Made by a program: the position numbers and the translations under genes
Part shown: one piece after another, positions 37,220 to 45,565 of the stretch
Position numbering within the stretch: position 1 is the first letter of the stretch
Layout of the letters: every line of letters starts with the position of its first letter
Notes under the pieces: model-generated
The model's database searches: none
The model's input: the letters and a program-made list of their open reading frames with translations, nothing else
What the model was told of the DNA's origin: nothing
Assembly (NCBI GenBank): GCA_964591275.1
Contig: CAZQAE010000003.1
Location: 1-64,000, forward strand
Source of the DNA: G963674685 sp964591275
GTDB taxonomy: Bacteria > Lernaellota > Lernaellaia > JACKCT01
Reading direction: 5' to 3'
DNA length: 64,000 nt

Positions 37220-37419
37220 GGTTCGTAGCGAAGGGCTTCAGCCCTGGAATGTCGCATGCGCCTCGTCTTTTAAAAGCCCCCGAGGTGGGGCGCAGGTGAT
37301 TTTCGTTTGATGAACACCGGGCCTCCTTCGAGGCAGGCATACGTCCTACACAACCTTCGGGCGTTTGAATAATGGGAATCATCACCATCTACCAGGGCTA
37401 AAGCCCTTCGCTACGAACC
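37220..37419. repeat. 28-bp inverted repeat 144 bp apart
   Basis: The left arm 37220-37247 starts ggttcgtagcgaagggctt; the right arm 37392-37419 is its complement with one mismatch. The arms enclose about 144 bp with smaller stems. It could be a transposon-like palindromic element or a folded non-coding transcript. Confidence 0.65.
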
Positions 37420-37546
37420 CAATACCCCCTACCGGGGGTTGCCCTTCGGCTTTCCTAAAGGACAAATAGCCCTGAACACCGAATTATCACCAGCCTTTTT
37501 TTACTCTTCAAGTACGGTAATTTTCGACGAACCTCTTTAAAACGAC

Positions 37547-37570
37547 AAAACCCGCCTTTAGGCGGGTTTT
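37547..37570. terminator. Rho-independent terminator after pal
   Basis: Stem aaaacccgcc (37547-37556), loop ttta, and ggcgggtttt (37561-37570). The A- and T-runs on both sides allow it to act in both directions; it lies 25 bases beyond the pal stop codon and should end the tol-pal transcript. Confidence 0.92.
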
Positions 37571-37594
37571 GCATCAAATCTGTGAAGCGTTTTA

Positions 37595-38296
37595 TTATTT
37601 GAGTTTTTTGAAATCGACGCGACGGTTCTTAGCCCAAGCGGCTTCGTTCTGCTTTTTGGAAACAGGATTGCTTTCGCCAAGAGACTTGGTGAAAACGTTG
37701 CCGCCCTTAACGCCCATCGTAATCAGGAAGTTACGAACGGACTTGGCGCGGCGATCGCCCAGAGCCATGTTGTACTCATCGCTGCCTCGATCATCGCAGT
37801 TGCCTTCGAGACGGATTTTCTTGTCGGCCCATTTGTCTTTGATGTGCTTGGCGTTGTCTTTCGCGACGCCAATCTGATTCGGGCGAATGTTGTAACGGTT
37901 GTAGTCGAAGAAAACGGTGCCGAGCACGAGTTTTTTCACTATGACTTTTTTGGCCGGGGGAGGCGTGGGCGCAAGAACAACCTTCACGCAGGTGCCGGGA
38001 TCGGCGGCCGACTGCGACTTGTCCATCGTGTCGTCGCAGGAAGCAACGCAGTTTTCCCAGTCTTCAGCGGCATACTGGCTTTCGGCGAGGGCCAAAGCGT
38101 CTTCGGCAGAGGCCAACTGATCGGGGCAGTTGTAGCTTGTTCCCTGGGCGTCGGCAAATGCCTTAGTATTGGCCAGAGCCGTTTTGGCTGCTTCCAACTT
38201 CCCGGTGGCTTCCATTTTCATGGCGTTGCCACAACCAGCCGCCAGAAGCACTAACGCAACCAGAGCCAACAGCGGTGCAATGTTTCTAATCCTCAT
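37595..38296 (-). CDS. pal: Peptidoglycan-associated lipoprotein (OmpA-family)
   Basis: A 233-residue outer-membrane lipoprotein that binds peptidoglycan and TolB. The lipobox is LAAGC at residues about 18-22. Residues of about 30-100 are a helical segment with Cys pairs that ordinary Pal lacks; a Pro-rich linker follows (APTPPPAKK). The OmpA-like domain occupies about 120-230: VFFDYNRYNIRP, GNCDDRGSDEYNMALGDRRA, then KSLGESNP and NRRVDF. Last gene of the tol-pal cluster, followed by a strong terminator. A 174-bp gap before it suggests its own promoter as well. Confidence 0.93.
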   Translation of the reverse strand: MRIRNIAPLLALVALVLLAAGCGNAMKMEATGKLEAAKTALANTKAFADAQGTSYNCPDQLASAEDALALAESQYAAEDWENCVASCDDTMDKSQSAADPGTCVKVVLAPTPPPAKKVIVKKLVLGTVFFDYNRYNIRPNQIGVAKDNAKHIKDKWADKKIRLEGNCDDRGSDEYNMALGDRRAKSVRNFLITMGVKGGNVFTKSLGESNPVSKKQNEAAWAKNRRVDFKKLK

Positions 38297-38470
38297 TAAC
38301 TAGTCCTCCTTCGTAGATTTTGTCCCACATTGTTTGTATTCATGTCGAATGTCGCCATCGTGCGATTCAATTCCGTACATTTGTGTTTATCACAGGCATT
38401 TCGACCTTGTCAACATGATTTGCACATTTTTTCGCAGCGCACATCGACACATTTTCATCTTCTTCACTCA

Positions 38471-39271
38471 TCACTTCTTCAAAAGCTTGAGGCGTTTTTT
38501 CGCCATCTTCGCAACGCTGGAGCGCGGATATTCCTTGATAACTTTTTCAAAAAACAGCTTGGCGTCAAATTTTTGTCCAAGCATCTCGAAAGATAGCCCC
38601 TGGCTGTAAATCGCCTCAGGAACCCTCTTGTTTTTTGGATGATCTATTGTGAGTTTATCATATGAAACAATCGCCTCAGTGTACATTTTTCGACCGAAAT
38701 AACACTCGGCGATAAAAAACTTCGCGTCCGCCGCATTGTGGCTGCCTGGAAATTTTTTGGTGAACTCCTCAAACAGGGATTTGGCCAGCTTGTATTTCTT
38801 GCGTTTGTAGGAATTGACCGCCTCCGCATACAGTTCTTTTTCGCTTTTTTTCGCCACGGGTACCGCGCCAAGAGTCGTCGGGACAACGGGCTTTCCTGAA
38901 GGCGACTCAATACCGGTCTTCTCCTCCAGTTTGCGCATTCGCTTATCAATCTTGACGAATTCGCCGTTCAGATAGGAGTGCAGTTTTCGATAATCGCCGA
39001 CATATCGATCCTTGGAGAACTTTTCCTCCTCATACTCCCCTTTGAGCATGGCTACATCCTGGCGTAGGTTTTCAAAGGCGATGATGTTTTCGGCCATACT
39101 ATCAATGTTATTTTCCACGGTCTGCTGCGAATGCTTTGAACCGGCCTCCACCTCGTCCAGGCGTTTTTGCATCTCGGCTATTTGCGCCTTGATTTGTCCG
39201 CCTTCCTGCGTAGTCATCACGCATCCACACAACAAGGTAGAGATCGCCACTGCAATAATCATTGTTCTCAT
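38471..39271 (-). CDS. cpoB: Cell division coordinator CpoB/YbgF-like lipoprotein with TPRs
   Basis: A 266-residue protein of the Tol-Pal system. The signal sequence ends in LLCGC, a lipobox (E. coli CpoB is not a lipoprotein). Residues of about 25-115 are coiled coil (IKAQIAEMQKRLDEVEAG), used for trimer formation. From about residue 145 there are TPR repeats, including the family's ELYAEAVNSYKRKKYKLAKS and FAECYF-like FIAECYFGRKMYTEAIVSY. It lies 33 bases after tolB and before pal, the standard order. Confidence 0.9.
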   Translation of the reverse strand: MRTMIIAVAISTLLCGCVMTTQEGGQIKAQIAEMQKRLDEVEAGSKHSQQTVENNIDSMAENIIAFENLRQDVAMLKGEYEEEKFSKDRYVGDYRKLHSYLNGEFVKIDKRMRKLEEKTGIESPSGKPVVPTTLGAVPVAKKSEKELYAEAVNSYKRKKYKLAKSLFEEFTKKFPGSHNAADAKFFIAECYFGRKMYTEAIVSYDKLTIDHPKNKRVPEAIYSQGLSFEMLGQKFDAKLFFEKVIKEYPRSSVAKMAKKRLKLLKK

Positions 39272-39304
39272 AACGTTGCCCTCGCGCCTTCGGTTGTATC
39301 TTTC

Positions 39305-40675
39305 CTATCGCACACGCGGACCCCAATCGGGATTGGTTTCAATCGAAGTCCCTTTTGTCAACGGCAGGGTGTATGTATCGTTCGTTGTCCGTAAATACAA
39401 GGCCCGACCGGTCGGTGTTTTGCACGAGAAAATCAAGGCTCTGCCATCCGGAGAAAAGGAGGGATATTCGCAATCCTCCTTTCGCATGTCCGCGGTCAGC
39501 GCATAAGGTTCCTGACCGTCCTCGTCCACCAGATAAATCGTATAATGCCCATATTCCCTGGCGGCGTAAGCTATTTTATCGCCCCTCGGGGACCAATTCG
39601 GGCATTGATTATAGGAACCGAAATAACTGATGCGAATCGGGTCCGACCCGTCCGCATTCATTTTATAAACCTGCGGCGCGCCCGTGCGGTCGGAAATCAT
39701 GAGCATCTTCTGCCCGTCGTGGGAATAGGCCGGTGCCAATTCAATGGCCCAATGATTCGTCAGGTTCACGATATCCTTGCCGCTTAGGCTCATCTCAAAT
39801 ATGTCGGCGCTTTCTTTCGGCGATAAAGACACGACGATGCGCGTGCCGCTCGGCGAAAATTCCGGCGTCAGCGCCACGCCGGTTTGCACGGTGTGGATAG
39901 TCCGGATTTTTCCCGTGGCCACATCAACCGTGTGAATCGCAGGCTGCGTGTTCGGGCCAACCGTCGAGAAAACGATTGTTTTGCCGTCCGGGGACCAGTG
40001 CGGCGTCATCGCCAGCAGTCCCAGATTCGTCAGCTTGCGCCGGTTGCGCCCGTCCAGATCCATGATATAGACCTCGCGGCGCGAATCGCTCCCGGCAGTG
40101 TAGGCGATCCTCGTCCCGAAGAAGCCTTCGTCGCCGAACAGGGCCAGGAAAACTTCGTTGGAAAACAGGTGGATCATCTCAAAACGATCTTCGAGCGGAC
40201 CTTTGTATTCTTTGCCGAGGACAGTGGAATTGCTGGTCACGTTGAACAGACGGATTTCCAGCGTGATGGAATCGCCCACGCGACTAAAGGCGCCCTTGAT
40301 GAGGTATTCTGCGCCGATGAGCGCCCAATCCTTCATGTCAAACACGCCCAACTTCACACCGGCGCTGCGCGAATCCTCCAGGTAGCGGGCACGGTCGATC
40401 ACCTCAAACTCCCCGGACATTTCCATGTCGGCGGTCAGCGAATCGGCCAGCTTTCTCGACAGGTCTCCCCCGCCCTCATGACCCAAAACATCGAAAAACA
40501 AAGGGATGGCCAAAGGAATTTTGTGGATTTGCGGTCCGAGAAGATCGGCCGGCGTGAGGAAAACCTTGCTGATGAGCGGCATGTCTTCACCCTGCGCGAA
40601 GGCGGACGTCGCCATCAGGCACAAAGCCAGCAACAACGCCGACGCAACACATAAAAATCGCTTTTGAATCAGCAT
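39305..40675 (-). CDS. tolB: Tol-Pal system beta-propeller protein TolB
   Basis: A 456-residue periplasmic protein that links Pal to the inner-membrane Tol complex. It has a signal peptide (about residues 1-27, ending TSAFAQG). The N-terminal domain has the GPQIHKIPLAIPLFFD strand and the SADLTADMEMSGEFEVID block of the TolB family. The C-terminal six-bladed propeller repeats are clear: TPHWSPDGKTIVFST, TPEFSPSGTRIVVS, CPNWSPRGDKIAYAA and YPSFSPDGRALIFS. It lies 13 bases after tolA. Confidence 0.96.
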   Translation of the reverse strand: MLIQKRFLCVASALLLALCLMATSAFAQGEDMPLISKVFLTPADLLGPQIHKIPLAIPLFFDVLGHEGGGDLSRKLADSLTADMEMSGEFEVIDRARYLEDSRSAGVKLGVFDMKDWALIGAEYLIKGAFSRVGDSITLEIRLFNVTSNSTVLGKEYKGPLEDRFEMIHLFSNEVFLALFGDEGFFGTRIAYTAGSDSRREVYIMDLDGRNRRKLTNLGLLAMTPHWSPDGKTIVFSTVGPNTQPAIHTVDVATGKIRTIHTVQTGVALTPEFSPSGTRIVVSLSPKESADIFEMSLSGKDIVNLTNHWAIELAPAYSHDGQKMLMISDRTGAPQVYKMNADGSDPIRISYFGSYNQCPNWSPRGDKIAYAAREYGHYTIYLVDEDGQEPYALTADMRKEDCEYPSFSPDGRALIFSCKTPTGRALYLRTTNDTYTLPLTKGTSIETNPDWGPRVR

Positions 40676-40688
40676 ACTTCGCGCACCT

Positions 40689-41471
40689 CTATTTGGCTTC
40701 GCTGCCTCTAAATGGTATTCGAATGCCGCTGCTCACGTTATCGGCAAGCTCCACGGGAGGACGCGCAAATGGTGAAGCGGAGCGAACCGCAGCCAGCAAG
40801 CTCGAATCAACACTTGTATTTCCGGTGGATTTCGTAACCGAGGCGCCGACCAGATTGCCGGCCGCGTCGATACGGATCGTAACCCAGCCGCTTCGCTCAA
40901 GGTCCGCCTTGGATATTCCCGATGGCATGCGCCACTTGCGCTTTATTTTGCCGCGAATCCGCGCCACGTAAATGGCAGCGATGGACCCGCCGCTTTTTTC
41001 ACCGGTCCCGCCGCCGCCGGCCTCTTCCGTGGAGCTGGCCATTTTTCGCCTGAGGCGTTCGAGGGCGTTGTTCCTCAAGACATCTTTTGCCGAAACTGCA
41101 TCTTTCGGGTTATGTGATCGCTTTTTCGTTGGGCTTTTTACGATCTTTTTTTTGTTTTTCAGCATATCCGATTCTTTGATCTTTTCCTTGATCTTCTTTG
41201 CTGCGGATTGGAAGGGATTGACGGTGGCTGCCCGGCTCTTTTTTGGCGCAACGGGTCCGACGCCCGACCCTTTCGGCAGGTCGGCCAAGTCAAAGATTAT
41301 CGGTTTATCGATCTCGGACGGCGGCATCATTCCTGATGTCGCGCCGGCGGTGGCAATGGTCATGAAAGCCAAAAGCCCCAGGTGCCCGATGACCGAAACA
41401 ATCCAGAACACGCCGAAGTAAAGGTTGTAGGGATCTCCGCTCATAGTGGGCGTAGAAACCCTTGCGGACAT
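40689..41471 (-). CDS. tolA: TolA-like energy transducer with TonB-type C-terminus
   Basis: A 260-residue inner-membrane protein. One membrane helix at about residues 20-40 (GVFWIVSVIGHLGLLAFM) is followed by a basic Lys-rich stalk at about 78-145 (KKIKEKIKESDMLKNKKK) and a C-terminal TonB/TolA domain at about 165-258 (YVARIRGKIKRKWRMPSGIS, VTIRIDAAGNLVGASVTKST, FARPP). It spans the periplasm and couples TolQ/R motor motion to TolB and Pal. It starts two bases after tolR ends. Confidence 0.9.
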   Translation of the reverse strand: MSARVSTPTMSGDPYNLYFGVFWIVSVIGHLGLLAFMTIATAGATSGMMPPSEIDKPIIFDLADLPKGSGVGPVAPKKSRAATVNPFQSAAKKIKEKIKESDMLKNKKKIVKSPTKKRSHNPKDAVSAKDVLRNNALERLRRKMASSTEEAGGGGTGEKSGGSIAAIYVARIRGKIKRKWRMPSGISKADLERSGWVTIRIDAAGNLVGASVTKSTGNTSVDSSLLAAVRSASPFARPPVELADNVSSGIRIPFRGSEAK

Positions 41472-41473
41472 GA

Positions 41474-41944
41474 TCAGTTTACTCCTGTTTTGATCGGGGG
41501 CTTGATGTCCGGTTTCGTCATAAGCCCCAGTTGCTCGGCGCCTGCGGCCTTGGCTTTGGCAATGGCTGCGACCACCTCGCCGTAATCAACTTTGGAATCG
41601 GCTTCTACAAATATTTTTTTATCCACGCGATTCGCATAGATGTTTTTTAAATATTCTTCCAGATCATCCGGCTTGACTTCTTTTGTGACGGTCTTTTCGC
41701 CCTTGGTGTGCAGCGTAACGTAGAGTCCGCCGTCTTTGTCCACGGTCAGAGTGATGTTTTTTTCCTCCGACTCGATTTCCTTGCCTTCGGCGTTTGGCAA
41801 ATTGACCTTGATGCCTTCATGCAGCAGCGGTGCCGTAACCATAAAGATAACCAGCAAAACGAGCATAACGTCCACCATGGGCGTAACGTTGATCTCGCTC
41901 ATCATCGGTCTTCTCTGGTTCGATCCCGGCATTTGCGTCGCCAT
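41474..41944 (-). CDS. tolR: TolR/ExbD proton-channel subunit
   Basis: A 156-residue protein with one N-terminal membrane helix. The family signature INVTPMVDVMLVLLVIFMV carries the membrane Asp (about residue 26) that takes part in proton movement. The rest is a periplasmic domain (ITLTVDKDGGLYVTL, VEADSKVDYGEVV). A gaggag site precedes the start. It works with TolQ as the ion-driven motor of the Tol system. Confidence 0.95.
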   Translation of the reverse strand: MATQMPGSNQRRPMMSEINVTPMVDVMLVLLVIFMVTAPLLHEGIKVNLPNAEGKEIESEEKNITLTVDKDGGLYVTLHTKGEKTVTKEVKPDDLEEYLKNIYANRVDKKIFVEADSKVDYGEVVAAIAKAKAAGAEQLGLMTKPDIKPPIKTGVN

Positions 41945-41991
41945 GCCCTGATCTCCTCGCTAGATCCCAATAGCCTTGGGCTTTCTTTTGC

Positions 41992-42741
41992 CTAAAGAAT
42001 GTGGCGGTCAAGAATATTGAGAAAATCCGCCGTAAACGCGTCCATTTCCGACTCCAGAATGCGAATTTTGTTCGTATAATGATTGTAGAAAATCACCGCC
42101 GGAATCGCCGCAAACAATCCGATGGCCGTGGCCACCAGCGCTTCGGAGATACCCGGCGCCACGACGGCCAGGCTGGCCGACCCCTTTTGCCCGATGTCGT
42201 GAAAGCTGATCATGATGCCCCAAACCGTCCCAAAAAGGCCGATAAACGGCGACGTGTTGCCGCAGGTGGCCAGAAAAGGGATCGCACGCTCCAGGCGCGT
42301 GATTTCCCCCATCATGGCCCGGCGCATGGCGCGCGTGATGTTGTCCCTGGCCGCTTCTTTGTTTGTGATGGGGCGTTGTTCTTCGTTTTTGCCGATGGTG
42401 ACCTTTTTCGAATCGCCTTCGCGAAATCGGTCAAGTTCCATATATCCGGCGCGGTATATCTCCGCCAGGGGCGTATTGTTCATATCGCGCGCGCCCCGAA
42501 TGATTTCCTCAAGCTGCCGGGATTCCCAGAAAAGTTTCAGGAAGATTTCTCCCTCTTTCTCCGCTTTTCTCAAGGTGAAGCCTTTGAGAATGATGATCGC
42601 CCACGAAGTGATGGAAAAAATAAAGAGAAGGAACATGACACCCATGACAACGGGTCCGGCCTCCTTGATGACCTTGATGATGCTGAAAGCATCGGGGGAC
42701 CCGGCTTGGGAAATCACCCATGAAAGTAAAAGTGTCTTCAT
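41992..42741 (-). CDS. tolQ: TolQ/ExbB proton-channel subunit
   Basis: A 249-residue inner-membrane protein with three membrane helices: about residues 30-52 (VVMGVMFLLFIFSITSWAII), 158-180 and 190-215. The family block CGNTSPFIGLFGTVWGIMISF and the following SLAVVAPGISEALVATAIGL are clear. Between helices 1 and 2 is the usual cytoplasmic loop. First gene of the tol-pal cluster; the 330 bases upstream (42742-43071) should hold the promoter. Confidence 0.95.
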   Translation of the reverse strand: MKTLLLSWVISQAGSPDAFSIIKVIKEAGPVVMGVMFLLFIFSITSWAIIILKGFTLRKAEKEGEIFLKLFWESRQLEEIIRGARDMNNTPLAEIYRAGYMELDRFREGDSKKVTIGKNEEQRPITNKEAARDNITRAMRRAMMGEITRLERAIPFLATCGNTSPFIGLFGTVWGIMISFHDIGQKGSASLAVVAPGISEALVATAIGLFAAIPAVIFYNHYTNKIRILESEMDAFTADFLNILDRHIL

Positions 42742-43071
42742 ATTCCGCTCATTTCTCCATAGTGTCGAAACTGCTGAGAAAAAATTAGACGATCACCTTC
42801 GCAAAGTCAACGAGTCAGCGGTGTTTTTTTGCCGGAGATACCTGACATTACCCAGTAAAGACAGCTGGTTTTGCCTAATAGTTTCAAGCATTTTCATAAG
42901 AGTGCAGGTTTTTTTTCAGCAAGCGTAAGGGATTTTAGATGAAATGACCGGGGTCGCGTTTTATACGACTTTTGGCAGCCATATCATTGCGCCCTTTCTC
43001 CAGCAACCTACTTTCTTCACAGCAATATCAAGGGTCTTTCCATATGCGCAACGTCCCGAATCACCCGGCAG
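42742..43071. other. Intergenic region upstream of tolQ
   Basis: These 330 bp between tolQ and the end of the alpha/beta hydrolase gene should hold the tol-pal promoter. I see no gene, no strong repeat and no clear -35/-10 pair. Confidence 0.4.
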
Positions 43072-44124
43072 CTATCGTTCGTTGACCCAGTCCCTAACCA
43101 TTGGATGAACCTCGCCCGGCGCGGTGCGACCGAAGATGATGTCGCCGTGCCCGTAATCGGCCAGGCCGCCGTTTGCCTTGCTGAAACAATGATAAGTCTT
43201 GTCCTTGCTGCTCATGCCGTCATAGGCGAATTTCACCATCTCGGGATGGACCAAATCGTCGCCGCCGCCCGCCAACAGGAGAAAAGGTATCTTTACCCGG
43301 TGGAGATTCTCCTGGAAATCGTAGCCCTCTTCCGATGTGCACTGCCCCGTTTCGAGCCATCGACCGAATTGGAGCAGAAGCCTGGAGGGAATCGTCGATA
43401 TCACGTTGGCCGCCGCCAATTTTTTGGTATCGGAATCAATATTGCCCATCTGCGCCATTTTCAGAAAGCGCAAGCCGGGAAGATACTCCGCAATGGGCGC
43501 AAAAATTCTGAAATACAGGCCAAGATTGAGGCGAGGCATATATTTCAATATCGGCGCAAATTTTAAGAACGGCTTGAATGCCTCCATGCCGCGGAAGGTT
43601 CCCGGACTGGAAATCGTCACAACGCCGCGTATCTTTTTTGCACAGTCGGTCTGCGCCAGGGCGTATGCGGTCATGCCGCCCATGGAGTGCCCGATCCAAA
43701 AAGATTTTTTGGCGCCTGTTTCCGACAAAACGCGATCAATGGCCGCCGGACCGTCGCGATAAACGAAATCATCGAACTGAACATCCCAGCGTCCGGGCGT
43801 TCCCCATCTCCCCGGCACGCTCATCCCAAAACCGGATAGTTCCAGGCAAAATACGTCGTATCCCTCCTGGCTGAACATTTCGGCGAAGCTGTATCGGCCC
43901 GGCAAAGCCAGATTGAAGCGATTGGCGCCCAAGCCGTGGCAAAGGATGATCGGATATTTCCGCTTCGTTTTCCCGGCGGCGGGACGCAATCTGTGCATGA
44001 CGATGTTCCTGTCATCGGATACGGGAACATAATGCACTTCGTCGAATGACGGGCCGCAAACCCATCGCGAACCGAAAAAATACAACGCAATGATGATAAT
44101 AATCGCAAGTATCAGAAACGCCAT
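43072..44124 (-). CDS. Membrane-anchored alpha/beta hydrolase
   Basis: A 350-residue hydrolase with a very hydrophobic first helix (MAFLILAIIIIIALYFF). The catalytic fold shows PIILCHGLGANRF near residues 58-70, nucleophile elbow IGHSMGG with Ser147, LLLAGGGDDLVHPE with a likely acid, and GHGDI near the C-terminus as the likely His. It resembles lysosomal-lipase-like and monoacylglycerol-lipase-like hydrolases. It is related to the protein at 3113-4075. The 45-residue DUF5989-like gene lies 61 bases upstream in the same direction, so the pair is probably co-transcribed. Confidence 0.88.
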   Translation of the reverse strand: MAFLILAIIIIIALYFFGSRWVCGPSFDEVHYVPVSDDRNIVMHRLRPAAGKTKRKYPIILCHGLGANRFNLALPGRYSFAEMFSQEGYDVFCLELSGFGMSVPGRWGTPGRWDVQFDDFVYRDGPAAIDRVLSETGAKKSFWIGHSMGGMTAYALAQTDCAKKIRGVVTISSPGTFRGMEAFKPFLKFAPILKYMPRLNLGLYFRIFAPIAEYLPGLRFLKMAQMGNIDSDTKKLAAANVISTIPSRLLLQFGRWLETGQCTSEEGYDFQENLHRVKIPFLLLAGGGDDLVHPEMVKFAYDGMSSKDKTYHCFSKANGGLADYGHGDIIFGRTAPGEVHPMVRDWVNER

Positions 44125-44185
44125 TCATGCCTCCAAAGTCAAACGGGGCTATCCTAATATCAACTTGGCCGACTCGCAAGGCGGT

Positions 44186-44323
44186 TTAGAACATGGCGTA
44201 TATGAACTGGGGCGCATTTTCGGAGAGGATGACAATCATGACCAGCAAGGCGAAAAGGAAAATGCCGAATATGGCGTCGCGCAGCAGGGAAATAAATGCG
44301 TTTTTTATTTTGCCGAATTTCAT
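44186..44323 (-). CDS. 45-residue DUF5989-like membrane protein
   Basis: A small gene that is easily missed. It begins with ATG at 44323 behind a good aaggag site and ends at TAA 44186-44188. The product reads MKFGKIKNAFISLLRDAIFG, one membrane helix (FLFALLVMIVI), and ends in SENAPQFIYAMF, close to the conserved end of DUF5989 proteins (APFIYTLF). In many bacteria DUF5989 follows a NodU-type carbamoyltransferase and SxtJ; here those lie 8 kb away. The family match rests on the short C-terminal signature. Confidence 0.72.
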   Translation of the reverse strand: MKFGKIKNAFISLLRDAIFGIFLFALLVMIVILSENAPQFIYAMF

Positions 44324-44489
44324 TCTGCGCCTTCTCCTTTTCGGGCAGTCCGAATCTCTACACTGTTTTACTCTAATTCAAGCACGCATTGGAAGAGCGC
44401 GCCCCGAATCAAAAAACCGGCCTGCCCGGCCCAGCGCTCGTGCAAAGAAAAAATTGTCATTTTGCGTACGCTTCATTATGGTGTGAGCA

Positions 44490-45551
44490 ATGCTCGACCC
44501 CGTGAAAAATCAAGAGACAAAAAAAAACCGGCGCATACTTAAGCGTTTGCTTTTCGCTTTTGCGGCGCTGCTGCTGATCGCAGCGGCGCTGGTCGCGGCG
44601 GAGCTTGTGCTTCGGGCAAAAGACATCAAAGTCCACACCGGCAACGAGATCCGCAAGAACCGCCTCTTTTTCGCAAAAATTGCCGACGGTCCGCTACAGA
44701 TGGACGAGTACATCACGCTGGGCGCAAAAGTCTATCCGCTGGCGCCAGGCAATTATCGGATTGACAAAAAACCTGAGCCGAAAAAAGACAACGAAACGCT
44801 GATCCTGTGCCTGGGAGATTCCTGCACCTGGGGCGTTGAGGTCGAAACCGATGAGACTTATTGCTCCCTTGTCGCGCGAAACTTGACGAGTAAATTTCCA
44901 GAGCGCAAATTTCGTTCAATCAACGCGGGGCGACCGGGATATACTTCCTACCAGGGCAATCTGCTTTACGAGACAATCGGCCCCTATCTCAAGCCCGATG
45001 TCGTACTCTTTCATTTCGGACCGAACGACGGTTCCGACGCGCCCATCCGGGCCGACAAACAATGGGGTGAAACGCCGCTGTGGGCGCTGCAACTGCATCG
45101 CCGACTTTATCTCAATGTGCGGCTTTACCAGATATTCCGAAACATCAATATGGAGTTTCTGCGCTGGCGCGTGCGGCATCCGACCGGAGAGGGTTTGGAC
45201 ACGAGTTATCACCCCAGGGTCACGGCTGAAGACTTCGCCGCCAACATGCAATCCATGCGACAAGCCGCGCAAGACGCGGGCGCTCTTTTCGTTGTCATTC
45301 CATCAATAGGCTGGAATTTCGGTAAGGTTTTCAAGAACCCCTACTTCCTGCACTACGCGTTGCAGAAAAGCGATGTGGACGCATTCACGCTCTTTGAAAA
45401 AGCCCAGAAGTCCGAAAACGTTTTTCTCGATTCCGTGCACAATAACGTCCTGGGTCACAAGCTGCTGGCCGAGGCGCTGACCGGTACAATCGCCGATTCA
45501 TTATTCGAAAAGGCTGCAAACGAAAAAGAGGATCTGCCTACGGGAGACTAA
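44490..45551 (+). CDS. Membrane-anchored SGNH hydrolase
   Basis: A 353-residue protein with an N-terminal membrane helix at about residues 20-42. The SGNH blocks are the most canonical of the three paralogs in the window: ILCLGDSCTWG with Ser111, FHFGPNDG as block III, and DSVHNNVLGH as the Asp-His block. The active site faces the periplasm. Only 14 bases separate it from the GT39-like gene, so the two form an operon and may act on the same surface glycan. This supports a role in glycan acylation or deacylation, which is inference. Confidence 0.88.
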   Translation: MLDPVKNQETKKNRRILKRLLFAFAALLLIAAALVAAELVLRAKDIKVHTGNEIRKNRLFFAKIADGPLQMDEYITLGAKVYPLAPGNYRIDKKPEPKKDNETLILCLGDSCTWGVEVETDETYCSLVARNLTSKFPERKFRSINAGRPGYTSYQGNLLYETIGPYLKPDVVLFHFGPNDGSDAPIRADKQWGETPLWALQLHRRLYLNVRLYQIFRNINMEFLRWRVRHPTGEGLDTSYHPRVTAEDFAANMQSMRQAAQDAGALFVVIPSIGWNFGKVFKNPYFLHYALQKSDVDAFTLFEKAQKSENVFLDSVHNNVLGHKLLAEALTGTIADSLFEKAANEKEDLPTGD

Positions 45552-45565
45552 AGGATACCAGTGAA

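Larger units (their letters stand above)
37079..37594. other. Intergenic region with large inverted repeat
   Basis: No gene is seen in these 515 bp. It holds the inverted repeat listed at 37220-37419, further short stems around 37261-37370 (for instance agcccccgaggtggggc) and, at its end, the bidirectional terminator of pal at 37547-37570. Confidence 0.6.
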
